Made by a program: the position numbers and the translations under genes
In this document: positions 37,001 to 50,233 of the stretch, in pieces
How the letters are laid out: each line of letters starts with the position of its first letter
Numbering within the stretch: the first letter of the stretch is position 1
Notes under the pieces: model-generated
Databases searched by the model: none
What the model saw: the letters and a program-made list of their open reading frames with translations, nothing else
Told to the model about the DNA's origin: nothing
Origin: Lactarius indigo
Lineage: Eukaryota; Basidiomycota; Agaricomycetes; Russulales; Russulaceae
NCBI GenBank assembly: GCA_025766275.1
Contig: JAFKAC010000111.1
Coordinates: 62,001 to 126,000 of the forward strand
Reading direction: 5' to 3'
DNA length: 64,000 bases

Positions 37001-39567
37001 CAGGCTGTTAGGGAGTCAACAAACGCCAGATCCTTGGGACATGAATCGTCATGCTAAAAAAAAAAAGAGGGCATTGTCGGGCTATGGGGAGTGCCAGTGT
37101 GAAACCCGTCAGCGTATGGGCACTAAGAAATTTGATACGTCCCGTTTCTGTCTTCTCAGTGCCAGGGAGGGTGAAGAGCCTGAGGAAGCTCAGATGTGAC
37201 CGAGGTTGTTTGCATCGCGGTGAAAACAAGGCACCCGGCCACAGCGCTGCACTGCCCCAGGGCCAATACTTTGCCATTCTTAAACTGCTTATAACCTTAC
37301 TTCCTTTTGCCACCAACGATTCGCACAGCAATTGCGTTCGGGTGGCCCGGTCGTGGTGCATTGCGGTGTAATGGAACATCGGTGTGCCCCTGGGGCCTGA
37401 CAACCTCCATGCGACCGACGTCATCATGTGGGTCTCTGCTGCAGTTGTTGGACGTTGTACATGTGCATCATATTTTGCGCGTTCGGACCACCTCCAGCAC
37501 CACCCCTTCGTGCTCATGCCCAATTCACAACCTTCATCACGCCCATGACACCTCTCCCATGACAGTAGACGATGTAGGTTCTGACAATAGTGACGACCCT
37601 GATGCAAATGACGCGATTCCGAGAGCGCCTCGTTACACTCTGCGCGTTTTGGTGCGATGAACTGACGGGCATGTCGAGAAGAAGAAGCAACGAATGCTAG
37701 TGCGATGCGGATGCGACGCGCGATCCCACTTTTGGACCAGTCCGGGAGAATGCTCCTCAATTGGCTCACCGCCGCCATACCGGATCCGTCGTTATACCGT
37801 GATGGTGAACTACGCGTGTAGGAAGAATACAAAATGGGCGACATACAGACCGGTGAGAGGGAAAGTGAGGTAGGGTGCTTACTGTAAGCATAGTATTTGA
37901 TGTGCGTGATCGTCCAGGTTGGGTCTTGGGTTCCGTACGGCAGTCATAAACACCCACTGTGGTTTCTCGCATTGGGCACATACAAACAAAGGTGCGGGCG
38001 GGCGAGAATCACCAATAAGACTGCCCGACTAACGGAGGCGTCGATTTTCGTCCTAGATACGAGGTGCCCGGGCCGGTCCGCGTATCCTCGTAAGCGCACT
38101 GCCATCTCCGCTCGATCATAGGGTTGCCTCCTTTGTTTCGTCTTTTTAGTTTCTTCCTGATCCGACGGATAAGATATTGATACTCATCAATTTTGTGGCG
38201 TGGCTTGTGCGATGAACGAGCGGTGAGCTGTATGGTACTTATCATGTGTCCCTACGACTGTAGAGGTGGATTCATGTTGGGGATCATTCGGGTAACTGTA
38301 CTGTACAACGAAAACATGTGAAATATTTCAATGGCCTCACTTTCACGCGCTCACGCTCTCCATGTTTCGTACGGAAGGACAGAAAATGCTTTGTAGGCCA
38401 CCCATCAGTCAGGGAAGGGATGAAGTGAAGAACGGTTGCGCTATCAAACTACTTATACCCTCTGAGAATCTGTTGGGCCAGTCAGCGGTAGCGTACCACG
38501 AGACTCAGAAGCGATGGGTCGAGACCGTGGCTTGCATTAGAGCGCTAACCTCGCCCTTGAGGGGCTGGAAGCCCCAACTGGGTACGTAACGGCTTCAGTC
38601 CTCGTGCAATACCGTACCTTGGAACGAGTTGCCGTAAATATTGTCAGTGAATTGAATCGAGCCTCGGGTTTGTTGTTGCACCTCCTGTTACATACCACGG
38701 CTTCTGGTGAGGGGTCCTTCGAGTTGGAGTGGGATGAGTAACCTTTCGACAACCGTTCTCGAAATCAGGACCTGACCCCGGATTTGCACGATACTGTAAG
38801 AATAGAAGCGTCTGTTGCACCTCGACGGAGTTAAAATTCAGTCGTTCCCTCCCTCTCTCTGGTCCGACCCGACCGCGTGGAATTTCAAGGTCCCGTGAAT
38901 GTGTGCGGGAATCAGAAGACGACGTGCTTGGTAACCTTATATATATAGGCATATGTTGGGAGCTGAGAGAGAGTTCATTCTCCGTGAGAAACGGAATGTT
39001 TTTGGCTCTGTCAATGAACATGGACGAAATAGAACGCATCTGCAAACTCAGATCTCACAAAAAGTTTTTTTTTTCGCTGACGGTGGGGCCGTATTTTGGG
39101 TGGGCTGGGGGTTTGTAGGGTGGGCACACAAATTTGTCAAATTGTATTTTTTTTTTTTTCATCTTAACAAGCTCCACCCTGATCACCGAGAGGGAGTACA
39201 GAGTGAGTAGAGGACAAGCGTTGGAGCGCTAAACGACATCAGGTACGAGGAAAGAAGGGAAGGAATGGGGGGTGGCGAGAGGAGGGGTTGGGTGGGGAGA
39301 GAGTGGGCGGGTGGTTGAATGATAGAGTAAGGTTTGAAGTAGAAAAATAGTTACGTATGGGTGACAGATGGCAGGAGCATTAGTCTAAATGAGGATAAGG
39401 GCAAGGAAAAATCGGATCAGAGAAGTGGGACCGATAGTTTGGCGATAATATGATATGGGTAAGATAAAGAAAATAAAGGAAAATAAAAAAGTCAGGCACG
39501 GAATTTCCTTATAGACTGGGAGAGTTTACCCCTTCCCACTTTCCCTTGTCTCTTCCTCCTCTTCCTA
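31059..39567. other. 8.5-kb region without a recognisable gene
   Basis: No open frame here shows a known domain or a consistent exon series. Homopolymer runs occur at about 32087 (A), 33028 (A, 18), 37056 (A), 39066 (T) and 39149 (T), with a TAA microsatellite near 36595. Around 34990-35700 there is Ser/Thr-rich coding-like DNA (for example DEGDDLDTLESHSTASSRR and NNFMPVWDLLADPINLIP in different frames), perhaps an old pseudogene. The last 500 bp is the likely upstream region of the C2H2 gene; 39240-39320 is G-rich and 39510-39567 is pyrimidine-rich. Confidence 0.45.
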
Positions 39568-41755
39568 ATGGACTCGGATTCCCCTCACAGCGACATGGCC
39601 ACGCCTCTCGTTCTTCCCCAAAACTCCCAACAGTCCCTTCAGCAGCAGCAGAACGGCGGTGTCAACAGGCGTTATCGTCCCGCGCCTGCTAAAACGTTCC
39701 AATGTCGTGGTTATGGTGATTGTCGCATGGTTTTTAGCAGGAGCGAACACTTGGCCAGGCACATTAGGTTCGTGTTCCTTGCCCTTCCTCCGCACCGTCC
39801 CTCCGCCCCTGGCTCACTCTCCTCCTCCTCCAGGAAACACACCGGAGAACGTCCTTTCACTTGTCATTGTAGCAAACAATTCTCTCGCCTCGACAATCTT
39901 CGCCAACATGCTCAAACCGTTCACGCCGATAAACAGGATGCCAATGAGCGCATGATGCGAGAGCTTTCCTCTCTTCACGCTACCATGGCTGCCGCCAACA
40001 AGGCCACTCAACAGCGTGGAAAACGCGGTGCTCAACAAGCACCGCCCGTCTCGGTCTCCTTATCTGCCGATTCCATCACCGGCGACGGTTCTGGCGATCT
40101 CGCCTCCACTCATCGTGTGCACCAACAGCAGCACCAAGGTGGTGGTGGTACCGGTGTTGGCGGCGGTAATAATGGTGGCGAGGGCGTCAAACAGGAGGAT
40201 ACGCAGCCAACCCTCTCTTTGGTCTCTCAACGTCCTGGTACGAGCACCGGGTACGAAGGTGACACCGATCTTTTTCATCACCAACACCCCTCCGCCGCTT
40301 CTCGTTCCTGGTACGTACAAGACGCAGATCGCTCTCATCCCCGCCAAGTCAATAGTCATTCCTTTCGCGACTCCGTCCAGTCCTTTCGTGCCCCATCCGC
40401 CGCATCCCCCACCTCACCTACATCCTCAAACTCACCAAACTCTGCCACTCCAACCTCATCCCCGTCAACACTCCAACCCCACCCCGGCCAGTCCTTTCTC
40501 GCCTCAGGAGAGTCATTCGTCGAACTCGGTGTCTCCGATCTCCCATCCTCTTCCTGGTCAACAACCCGTTCAGCAAACTCAGATGTCCGACCCAGCTCTA
40601 GCAGCAGCCGTCCACCCACTGCATCTCGCGAATCTATCGACTCACATCCTCGATCACTCCCACCCCTCTCAGCTATCGTCTCCTCATCCCTCCCCCCATC
40701 CCAATGGGGTTCCGTCCCCTCACAATCCGTTTTTCCCATTCCATCAGGGCCAGGCATTGTCCCGCCGCGACCTTCAACCGCTACACGTCCAGGCACAGCT
40801 CCCGCCTCGTACTACGCCTCCCCACCATTCGGCGGTTTCGGTGGAGGATCTGGATTGGTATTATCATCGACAAACCCCTACGGAATCTCAGAATTGGTCC
40901 GCTCATCATCAGGATATGGCTCCGCCGATGCCTCTGACTCCCCAATCGGCGGTGGATACGACTCGCCATTTTCTTTCCACCCACCGTCGCTCACCAACGA
41001 GTCTATCGTCTCGAGGAAGCGACCATTCTCTGGAATCGACGATGATGACCGCGAACGGCTCGGCTCCTCCGCAGGTGGGTCGGAGTCTCGACCCCAATCT
41101 AGGCGACTCTCCGTCATGGAACTCTGCAATGACATCGATTCCGATCCCGCAACTCGACCATTTTTACCCCTTTCAGCAGTCCAGGGCGGCGTCCCAGCCA
41201 CAGGTTCCACCTCGCGGCCCAATACAGCATCAACGAGCCTCGCAGCACTCGCAATCGCCGATGCCCCCACCCCGTTCGAACAGTACCGGCAACAGTCACC
41301 AATACGTGCAGGAATACAGCAGGCAGGAGGAAGCACAGCTACGGGCTTATCAAGCCCAAGCTCAGGCACAACAACAAGCACAACAACAAGCCCGCGCGGA
41401 AGCTCAATCGCAAGCACAAGCCCACGCGCAGGTACAGCAACAACAACAACAGGACGAGTTCAGTCCCAATACTCCCACCAGCTCCAACACCACCAACAGC
41501 GCCCACCCGTATTCGGCAACGTCGTACCCTCATCTGCCGTACTTCGGGGTGGAGCAGCATCAGCATCTCCTCCCCTACGGGCAATCTCAGGGACAAGCGG
41601 GGCAGGGGCAGGCGCGTACGCCTCCCCAGGGTCAAGCCCAGGGTCAAATGCCAGCGCTCCACGGGGCTACGGCGCGGCCGAGTCTCGTCGTGAACGCGCC
41701 GACCAAGTTCGACTCGCGGTCTCTTCTCCCCACGCCGCCTCTGCTCTTGGAATGA
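39568..41755 (+). CDS. C2H2 zinc-finger transcription factor (Usv1/Rsv-like double finger)
   Basis: Exons 39568-39767, 39834-40310 and 40381-41755 give 683 residues. The N-terminus carries two fingers: [20 protein letters not shown] with the [11 protein letters not shown] linker, where the first intron (39768-39833) splits the Arg codon, then [20 protein letters not shown]. This arrangement is typical of fungal stress/carbon regulators of the Usv1/Nsf1/Com2/Rsv group. A second intron, GTACGT...CCGTCCAG at 40311-40380, is 70 bp and so changes frame. The spliced frame continues with a His/Pro-rich, then Gln-rich region ([20 protein letters not shown]) and ends [11 protein letters not shown]. 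If that intron is kept, the original frame also stays open to 41763 (see findings). It probably acts in the nucleus; targets are unknown. Confidence 0.85.
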
Positions 41756-41763
41756 GGGTCTAA

Positions 41764-44700
41764 TAGCGTTGTTTCTCTTTCATACCCATCAACAACCTTT
41801 TGCTTTTTGTGTGGCCTAACGATAATACCTTTTTCTGATCGACTGCTATGCAATGCTTACTGGGTTCGCGCGTGTTCAGTCTCCTTGTCTTTGTCCTTTC
41901 GGGTTATTAAGATTCGTACTTCTTCATACGATACTTATTTTTTTTCTTCGTGCAGCCTCATTCTTGATGTGCTGTCCCCTTCATCGGCAAATATTCCCCG
42001 ATTATATATACATATCCTCCCCTTCGTCTGATACTCTTACCCATTCACTCTTGGATCTGTCTGCGCGTTTTATATTCTTATTGTTGGCCGTGTACCATGT
42101 GTCACCCTATCCCTCCCCTTCCCTCCGTAGTATTTGTACTACCCCGAAAAAAAATCAAGCCAAAACGCGTCTTTTATTTTTTATTTTCCGTTCCCACCGC
42201 CAACGAACTAAAACGAAAGGACCTAGCTCATAGGTGAGAAGCGCGGCCATTAAAGGCACCATTGGGAACGATGCTTAATCGATAGAATGGTGTATCATAA
42301 AAGATATAAGCGCCTATCTGTAGTTAGGAACGAAGGGGTGCCTGTCAATTTTTCAAATTTGGACGCGCGTGGTGGACACTTGTCACCGTCCTAGCGCTTC
42401 AAAGTTGGTCCGGATCCCACGGTACCGCTATCACTGGCATGGTCGTCTCTTGGAACATTTTCCCCCCTTCTCCAGCGGTACCTTCATTATTTGGTTTGTG
42501 GCATGACAGTTGCCAAGTGCCACCCGCGGCAGCGGTTGCTGGGGTGTCGTAATTTTTGGTACTGTTCACTGGCGTGTGTGCGTGTGTGCCGACTCGGATT
42601 GGAAAAATTGAGCCACTATCGACTCTCCTTTTTTTTTTCTTTCTAGCCCTGGTAGTGTTGGACTGTAGGAATCTGACAGTTTTTGGACTAGGATATCGTT
42701 GGAACGACTTGTTTTGGCCGTGCTCGTCTTTCAGGCGTTTGGGAAACCCTGGCTGTGTGAGTATAGAGTGCCTCCTACCGCCTACTAGGAACTCTGACCA
42801 GGGTCGGTAAGACGGCCAGGGTGTGGCTAAAACACGTACCTGGAGGTGTAGAGGTGGTAATATTTGCCCCAGGGCCTGCGTCATGGTGAAGAGTGTTTCT
42901 TATTCGAGTTGCTTAGCGAAAAAAAAAATACGCATTGGGCCGGTAGCCTCATATCATGGATCTCCAGGCCAATGCATACGGTATGGGTGGTGCCGCGTGG
43001 TAGTACCGTGCTCGTGCTACTCTGCAGAGGGTTTTAACGAATCAAACAATCGTATACTGTTAATACTCAGGACATCTGTCAGACCCCTCTTCGGAGGACC
43101 TTCACCACACAATGACACTCGAGGCGATATGTCCGACCTCGGGTCTTCGTAGCTTTGGATGGGAAGCGCAAGATTACTTGAGCTTCGAGATCTACACACC
43201 AGCCCCGGCATCAGAGTCGATCCTGGCCCGGTAAAAAAGAGGTGAGAACAGGCCTCCTTCCTGACTGATATCTTCCATACCGTTCCGGTCGCAGTTAACT
43301 AGCTTGGTTGATTCAATCCCACGCCCAGCCACTGTGGCTCTGGTCTCGGCCCCATTGTCCTTGTGACCAACAGCACCCACAGTAGTCTCGTTCTCGCGTC
43401 ACGCTTGGGTGCACAAGCTACGGAACAGAGCCGTGAGCCAAGGATATAGGCAGGCGAGCAGGTGGGCAGCTGAGACTCAAAGCGGGGGAGGCACGTGGGC
43501 GCAAGTGTCAGTGGCACATATCAGTGGCACAGCGACTGATAGGGCTGACAAGTCGATCCGATAGTCAGGCTTCTTGCCAGAGTGCCACTACGCAGCCGGC
43601 GCTGAGGGCCGCCAGAGGAGCGGAGGCAGTTGTGTCATTTGACACGTGGGATGCATCAGGCGTACGACTGCACGCGAGTTACACCGTCAAAGTCTCCCAC
43701 AGTATGCCATGATGTTCTCGGCCTTCCCTCGGAAGATGCGAAGCCCGGACGAAGCGAAGCGAGCCGGGGGTAGAAGGGCGCTGTCTGTGACTCCCGATGG
43801 GGTCGGTGTGTAGACCCCAGATTTAAACGAGCTTCACAAAGGGTTTGCACCACGCGGGACCACAGGAATGTCCGCCCCCCTTCTGGCCCAGGCTTCTATT
43901 CCTGGTGGGCGAGCTGCTTGCCATCGGATCAGGTACTGAGCTTGTTCAACCAAGTCGCTTTTTTGTCAGTACCCTTCTTTCCTTCGGGCAGTCCGGCAGC
44001 TTTTTAGAGCACAGGGGGCAAGTGCGGGGGATCGCCCCATCGACCGACGCTGATGGGAACGTGCGTTCTCAGACCTGCGCCATGGAACAACGGTGACATC
44101 GGGGACGATGATTGGACCCCAGTGGGCCATGTGTGCCCCATTCTCGATGTGCAAATGTCATCGCACCCAGGATACAGGAACACAGGAAGAGCCTAAATGA
44201 TCGTCTCTCGCGTCTTCTGCAGGGTCTGCCTTCTTATTAGATTTTTCGACCTCGCGGACAGAGCCGCTACGAATGGGAATGGGCGAGGCACAAGGGGACG
44301 GACCATCAGAGTCCTGGGAGGGTGAAAATGTGGGGGATTCAGAGGGGGGGGAAGGGGGGGGAGACTGGACCCAGTACCGTGGAAATTCTCTAGAGACTCC
44401 ACGCTTACTGACAGACACGCTCAGAAAGGGCTAGCTACTACCCTGAAGGAGGCAGGGCGGCGTATCATTCCCGCATCGCGATTTTTCAGGTTTTGGAAAC
44501 TGGACATGCCTGTTCCAGCTGGAGGAAAATGGAACGCGGGTGCAGTACTGGTGCTCGTGACACTGCCAGCGGCACGGCGCGGGACGTGTTCCGAGGAGGC
44601 GAGCGCGAAGCGAGAACCCGAACAGATGGCACACTGGCAGAACTTATCATGATAATTGTGAGCGCAAGGGCGTAAGGGTTCTGATTGGGTTTCTCCGTAC

Positions 44701-46410
44701 CGTGCTCACGAGCGCGCCATGGCGTCTCACGAACTCCGGGCCCGAGACGTCATGATGCCACTATGGCAATTGTAGGCTTTTTGTAGCCAACTGGTACCAC
44801 TTGCGTGGCGTGGTGACAACTATGGAGTCGGCGCATCCTGTACCCGGCAGAACTATTTATCACGTCTACATCAGCTTCCAGAGTCTCTTCCATCTAGATT
44901 CGTCCGAGTTTGTCGCACATTAGAAACTGAGCGCTGAGCACTGGCATTGGTACTAGCACCTGAAGCTAGAGGTCTGCATTGATAGGCTCGATCATCATGG
45001 TATGGAAATGGTATCAGTATCAACACCATACGCCAAATGACCGCAATCGTGATGATAATCTATCCATCTTGACAGCGCTGTACACAGCAGTGGGACAGTG
45101 GCAACCATTAGCAACTTTAATGATGATAACATCTCCCGTAAGTTCGCGCTGCGAACGGAGAACTGCGAGTGTGGGCGCTGAGTACACTTTCCCAGTACGT
45201 CGCCTTTGAGGTTACTACTATGCGCGAAGACAAATGACGCAACATAGTCACCACACGCCAGCGCAATGCTTCAGACACCTGACTAGCCTTTATCATAAAA
45301 GCCGCAGTACAGGTCCTCATTGCTGTCAATTATCACCGATCAAGAAGCTCTCAACAAGAAGAGAGGGGGAAACGCTGACCGCACACCACAACGCGTATAT
45401 TAGCCCCATGATGACTCCATGATATTCTACATCTAGAATATCCAGTCCCGCCCACGATCGATAGGTCTCCAAGCTTTGTTCACTAACGGCTTTCGTCGGC
45501 CGGTGTCTGGAGACCGACGCGGGTATGATGTGGTCCCGGGCAGCAAACAAGAGCGTGGAGCTTGGCGTGGAGATATGGGCGCTACGCGGCTCGGGAATCC
45601 GCGGCGGGCCATTGCGGCGGACCGCTTTATTAGCAGGTACAGCGGGTCCGAGCGCCACCGCTGTGAGCATCTCGCGCTGATTCCACGCATCACGCTTCAG
45701 CACAATTATCGACGTCTCAGCGAGACGCTCGGCTCCGCACATACACTACGACTCGGACCGGCTACTTCAACCATGTTGGTGCGGGTGGGGCGGGACCGAC
45801 TCGGGGCCTATTGCGGCTCGATAGCGTTGACTGCCGTCTTAGCGGCCCTCACGGCCCTTACAGATGTTAGGAACTGGACTGCGTGTGATGCCCGATGCGG
45901 GGCCAGGGGCACACTGCTCCGCGGACCCGACACAAGTGATCCCCGCATCCGAGACCCGCGTCGGACCGCGGGGTAATCTTAAGCTCACCGCTAGGCGCTA
46001 CGTCGGAACCGAGAAGCGCGATGGATGTGGCCTCGCCCCGTTGACAAAATAGGACAGGGGAGGTCAGGGCACGACACGCCACAACGCGAGAGGGACCCGA
46101 TCAGATTGTACGTGAGGTACGATGCCGCTCCGACAGCTTGGAGCACGGGACCTTAAGGGCGGCGGCAGTGCCGCATACGTCAAGGTCTATAACTGTTAAG
46201 TGATTCAAACAACTATGAATACAACCTGGTACGAGATCGTCTAGAGACTGTCTGCATCCAAGTACGCAAAAGAAGGTCATGAAGAGAGGGGAAAGTGAGT
46301 GTTAGACTTGATACAAAGAAACCCATAGTAACAGGGAGAGGCGTAGTCGTAAGTGGTCGTGCATACAAGTATAAAATATTTCGAGACGAGGTTCAAAAAC
46401 GAAGACGCGA
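41764..46410. other. 4.6-kb region without a recognisable gene
   Basis: The first 450 bp is T-rich and looks like 3' UTR and terminator of the C2H2 gene. Further right, several 100-170-codon frames exist on both strands (for example 45476-45976), but none has a domain, exon structure or consistent codon use. A short hairpin lies near 43745: CCCGGACGAAGCGAAGCGAG followed by CCGGG. Confidence 0.45.
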
Positions 46411-47998
46411 TCAAAACACAGCAAAAGCCGCACCGGCGCGCTGCTGCGCAGCGCTACTAAACGCAGAGCTCCCGTAACGGAGCGACCCGACGTTCCCGAA
46501 TGTGTCGATGCCGCCCGGCCCGGTGCCCGTGCCAAGCACCGCAGCCAGCGCGTCCGCACGTGCGGAGATGGGGGTGCGCGGGGGTAACGAGGACGCGTGC
46601 GACGAGACAGAGGCACTCGAGGGTGGGCGTGGGTGGCCCTGCACGAGGGCGGGTGTTTCGGATGCGCTCGGCGGCGGCGAGGAGTAGGCGTGCGTGGGCC
46701 CTGGTGTGGGCACAGGGGAACGCGAAGGGAACGGTTGGGCAAAGGGGTTATTTGAGCTGGTGGCGTGACACGTCAGTGCCCCTATGCGCAGGGTAGAGGG
46801 GGGAAAGGGAAGGACGCACCCGTGTACTGCTGTCTTTTGTGGGACGAGCGGCTGAGACTGCGTGGCTTGGAACTGTGCAGCCTGCATTTGGAGCGCGTAA
46901 TACTGCTGCTGTTGGGCCGCCTCAGCCTGCTGCCGCGCATACTCCGCCTGTAGCATGGCCTCATATTGGGCTTGCTGTGCATACGGATCGAAAGCGGTGA
47001 ACTGAGCCTGGACCGCCGAGGGGTCATACACTGACGACGCCATCGTCATCTGCGGCGGGATGGATGTAAACTGTGGCTGAAGCTGCCAGGGCTGAGACTC
47101 GTCGACCGTGAGATCGATGAGGTTGCTAATTATAATAGAGTATAACAGGTCAGGCACAGTAGCGAGGGCGAGCGAGTGGAGATTGTCAGGCACGAACTGA
47201 CTTACCTCGGTGCGGCTTGCGGATCGTCGAACAACGGGCCATCCTTGCCCTGCTCCTTAAGCCGGCGCCGGCGCTCGGCCTCTTCTTGCTCACTAAGCTT
47301 CAGTGCACGTTGAACGTCCTGCTCTTCCTGGGAAGGCTGCTTCCGTGGCGGCACCGATCGCTTCTTTTCCGTCTCTTGTTCTTCGTTGCCACTCTCGCCA
47401 ACCCGTCTGCCAGCCATGCGGTCGTGCATCTGCTTGCGGCGACGACGGGTCTCGGCAAGACTCTGGTCATCGGCGAGGAGGCGGGAGAGCTCGCGAGCGC
47501 GCACACGCACATCCTGACCAACATCGCGGCCAGAGTCATCGGTGTGCTGAAACTCTGTAAGCGTCTTGATTATGTAGATGTTGTCCCGGAAGTATTGCGC
47601 GACTTTTGGCGAACCACTGTGGAGGAGGTACTCGACCACCACGAGCGACTGCGCACATTAATCAGCGACCGGAGAAGTCTGTGGGGGTATTATTAAGGGA
47701 TGCACATACCTTGTATACATGCCGCCAGTATTTGCCTTTGTCATTCAGACGTTTGTCTAGCATGCTGACTATGTCAACAAAGTCTTCACTTTGGCATCAG
47801 GTTAGCTGCGATGGGGACAGGGAGAAGTGAGGGGGAGGGGGGGGCGTACTGATTATATGACATCTGTGCAAGCTCGTGCATCTGTGCGCCGCTGGGGATC
47901 ACATTCTCACTGTTTGTGGCCGTGCGGACTTTCGCTTCGGCGTCCGAGTAACCGTTGGTCACGTTCTTGACAACCCGTAGGGCACCCTTGAAGACCAT
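46411..47998 (-). CDS. ent1: Epsin (ENTH-domain endocytic adaptor)
   Basis: Exons 47998-47850, 47788-47710, 47648-47206, 47125-46820 and 46756-46411 give 440 residues. The ENTH domain occupies about residues 10-145: LRVVKNVTNGYSDAEAKVR, MLDKRLNDKGKYWRHVYKSL, VVEYLLHSGSPKVAQYFRDN and IYIIKTLTEF. A ubiquitin-interacting motif follows (EEQDVQRALKLSEQEEAERR). Then come a clathrin-binding NLIDLT motif, a Gln/Ala-rich part with tyrosines, an NPF motif for EH-domain partners (SNNPFAQPF) and a Ser/Pro-rich tail. ENTH binds phosphatidylinositol 4,5-bisphosphate; epsins link ubiquitinated cargo, clathrin and actin at the plasma membrane. The order ENTH-UIM-clathrin-NPF is the same as in yeast Ent1/Ent2. 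The gene appears intact. Confidence 0.95.
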
Positions 47999-50233
47999 GC
48001 TGTCCTATCTTGGGCTGTGGCTTGGGTGCTGCGGATGAAGAATAGATGTGTCTTAAAAAGAGAAAGCTGTAGGAGATGTTGCAGGGGCGAGGTGTCTGGA
48101 GAGGGGTCCAGCCGCTGCGGAAGATAATGGAAACACTAAGAAGAATCAGGCGAGAGGAGGGTTAAAAGGAGAGAAGAGGGGCTGTGACATGGCGTCGTTG
48201 CATAACCTCTTAATAATATGGACGAAGATGACCTGACCTTCCTGGCCTGGCCTGGCTGACTCCTTCCGGTTGCTGAGTTGGCGTCATCATCTTCGCCTCC
48301 GATCACGGCGCCTATCCAATTTGGGGTTTCGGGCTTTTATAATCCCTTTTATGTGAAAGCAAATATCTGCAACACTAAGCATTTGCACTCACTTGCTAGT
48401 GGCTATGGGCTGTGACAATCGTCTGTGAAACACATACTGTACTTCGGGTGGCAGTGATATGTCGTGCTAAAACAGGCTTCAGGCAAGGATTCCAGACAAG
48501 GTCTCGCTTATGTTATCATCTATCATCCGGTCTGGACTCAGCCCGTCCTTTCATTTCGGATGGTACCACGTATTGTGATTGTACCATGGTGGCATGGCCC
48601 TTTTATTCCTTTATCGTTGTTGTTTTGACAAAACAAAGATCATCGCGCTTCTTCTTGTTTTTTGGGTTGCAGTCAATTCGGGGCAGGCTTGCGTATGCTA
48701 CTCAGAAGCATAAGACTGTTGCTTCCCGTTTCATTTGTAACAATTGATATCCATGGAGCCATCATCATGATTATTCCGGTTGCCGGCCGAGCCCGATGCC
48801 GGAACTCAGTTGTGCGCCAATTTGTCTCGTATCCTGAGTTGTAAGCTTCTCAGTCCTAATTGCGCAGCATCATCCCATTTTTTTACATGTACCGAACTAA
48901 ACAGCGGTTCTATAGACCATTCCTGAAGGGGTTGCTCGCCTATGTCTTGCATAAACTCGGAGTTGGGAAGCGACTCCGACGCGCCAGTCTCGCTCAGGCC
49001 AGGTAGGATTGTCCTGCCGTCTCCGCCTGTACACTCCAAGGAAACCACAGTGTTGGCGGCGACGGCGGCGCTGCGTTATGTTAAATATCAGTATCTCGCG
49101 TCCAAGATCTCAGAGGGGATATTCCTAAGTGCACCAGATACACAGAGTACACATTCACATGGGAGTCCGGGGTATGGCAATGCTTCCCCGCCGCCGGAGT
49201 CCATGACTGTTACGGTCTCTGCAACAGCGGCTAAATTAAATTCCTGGTCCAGTCGGCCAGGGTGGTAGAACGCTGTGTCGTCGGAGCTCGGGTCCTGATC
49301 CGTCCGCTCGGACCCGGACTCGAAATTGGCGCCCCGCACCGTGTAAGCGCGAGTGCATGCACGAGAGCCACGGACTTGCACTTTCACGGGCAGTTCGTGT
49401 AGAGTGACGTTCGAGGGCGAGCAAGGGTTCAGCTCGTATGAGCCCGTCAGAGCTGCTTCGTCACCTGCGAGTCGGATATGGCGGGCGCGGCGACGGCTGA
49501 ACCATCCACCTACTGTGGCGGGCGCGAGTCCGCGGTGCTGGGCCCACTTCTGGCGTGAGCCGGGGGTTGGGATGCGCTGGTCCCGATTCCAGATGACATG
49601 CAAGTCGCGCAGGTCTTGTTCGGTGAGGCATGTTCGAAGGACGACTGGGGCCGCACCAACCCGTGTAGACCCTACAGATACCTAAGCTACCGATACAAGG
49701 AGGGCTAGAGTCAGAGGCCATTACTCTTCCCGATATTGAGAGACCCGCCCCTAGGTTTCTCACACTTCGGCATGGGGATCGAGGTGGATATATGCGGGGA
49801 TACGTTCGTTGAGGAGAACAAAAAAAAAATGACTACAGAACATAGGATCAGTTCCAAGGACCAGGTTGTACCCCAGGCTAGACGAAAACTACAGATGCCA
49901 GCGGCGCTGTCACTTCAAGTCATTAGAACAGAAGTGTACAGACCCAGGGTCCAGGACTTGCGTGAGGCCACGAGGAAGAAAAAAAAACAGCAGAGACAGA
50001 GAAGAACAACTTTGTATCAAATAAAAGAGAAAAAAAAAGATTTTCGACCGGAGCAGGGGCAAGAGAGAGACTTGTATGGGAGACAGAGGGAAAGGACTCG
50101 GGAGACGTGATACACGGGTGTCACGAAAACACGTGAATGTGTGACATCAATTCATCTGGCGCTCGCGCATCCGGGCCGTCGCTCAGAGCTTCAGATAGCT
50201 TAACACGGTCATACTATGACTCATGCTCGTGCC
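47999..50233. other. Intergenic region between epsin and Rap1-like genes
   Basis: Divergent upstream region of both genes. A 171-codon minus-strand frame (49603-49088) shows no known domain. The part at 49820-50110 is A-rich. No gene is called. Confidence 0.45.

Noticed and set aside
37008..37844. 278-codon minus-strand open frame
   Set aside because: No domain, irregular composition rich in Cys, Trp and His, no splice context; looks like chance in a gene-poor stretch.
40878..41417. Long minus-strand frame within the C2H2 gene
   Set aside because: It mirrors the Ser/Pro/Gln-rich coding strand and has no start context or domain; a shadow of the gene.
45476..45976. 166-codon plus-strand open frame in GC-rich DNA
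   Set aside because: Arg/Gly/Asp-rich with overlapping frames on the other strand and no recognisable domain; GC content explains the lack of stops.
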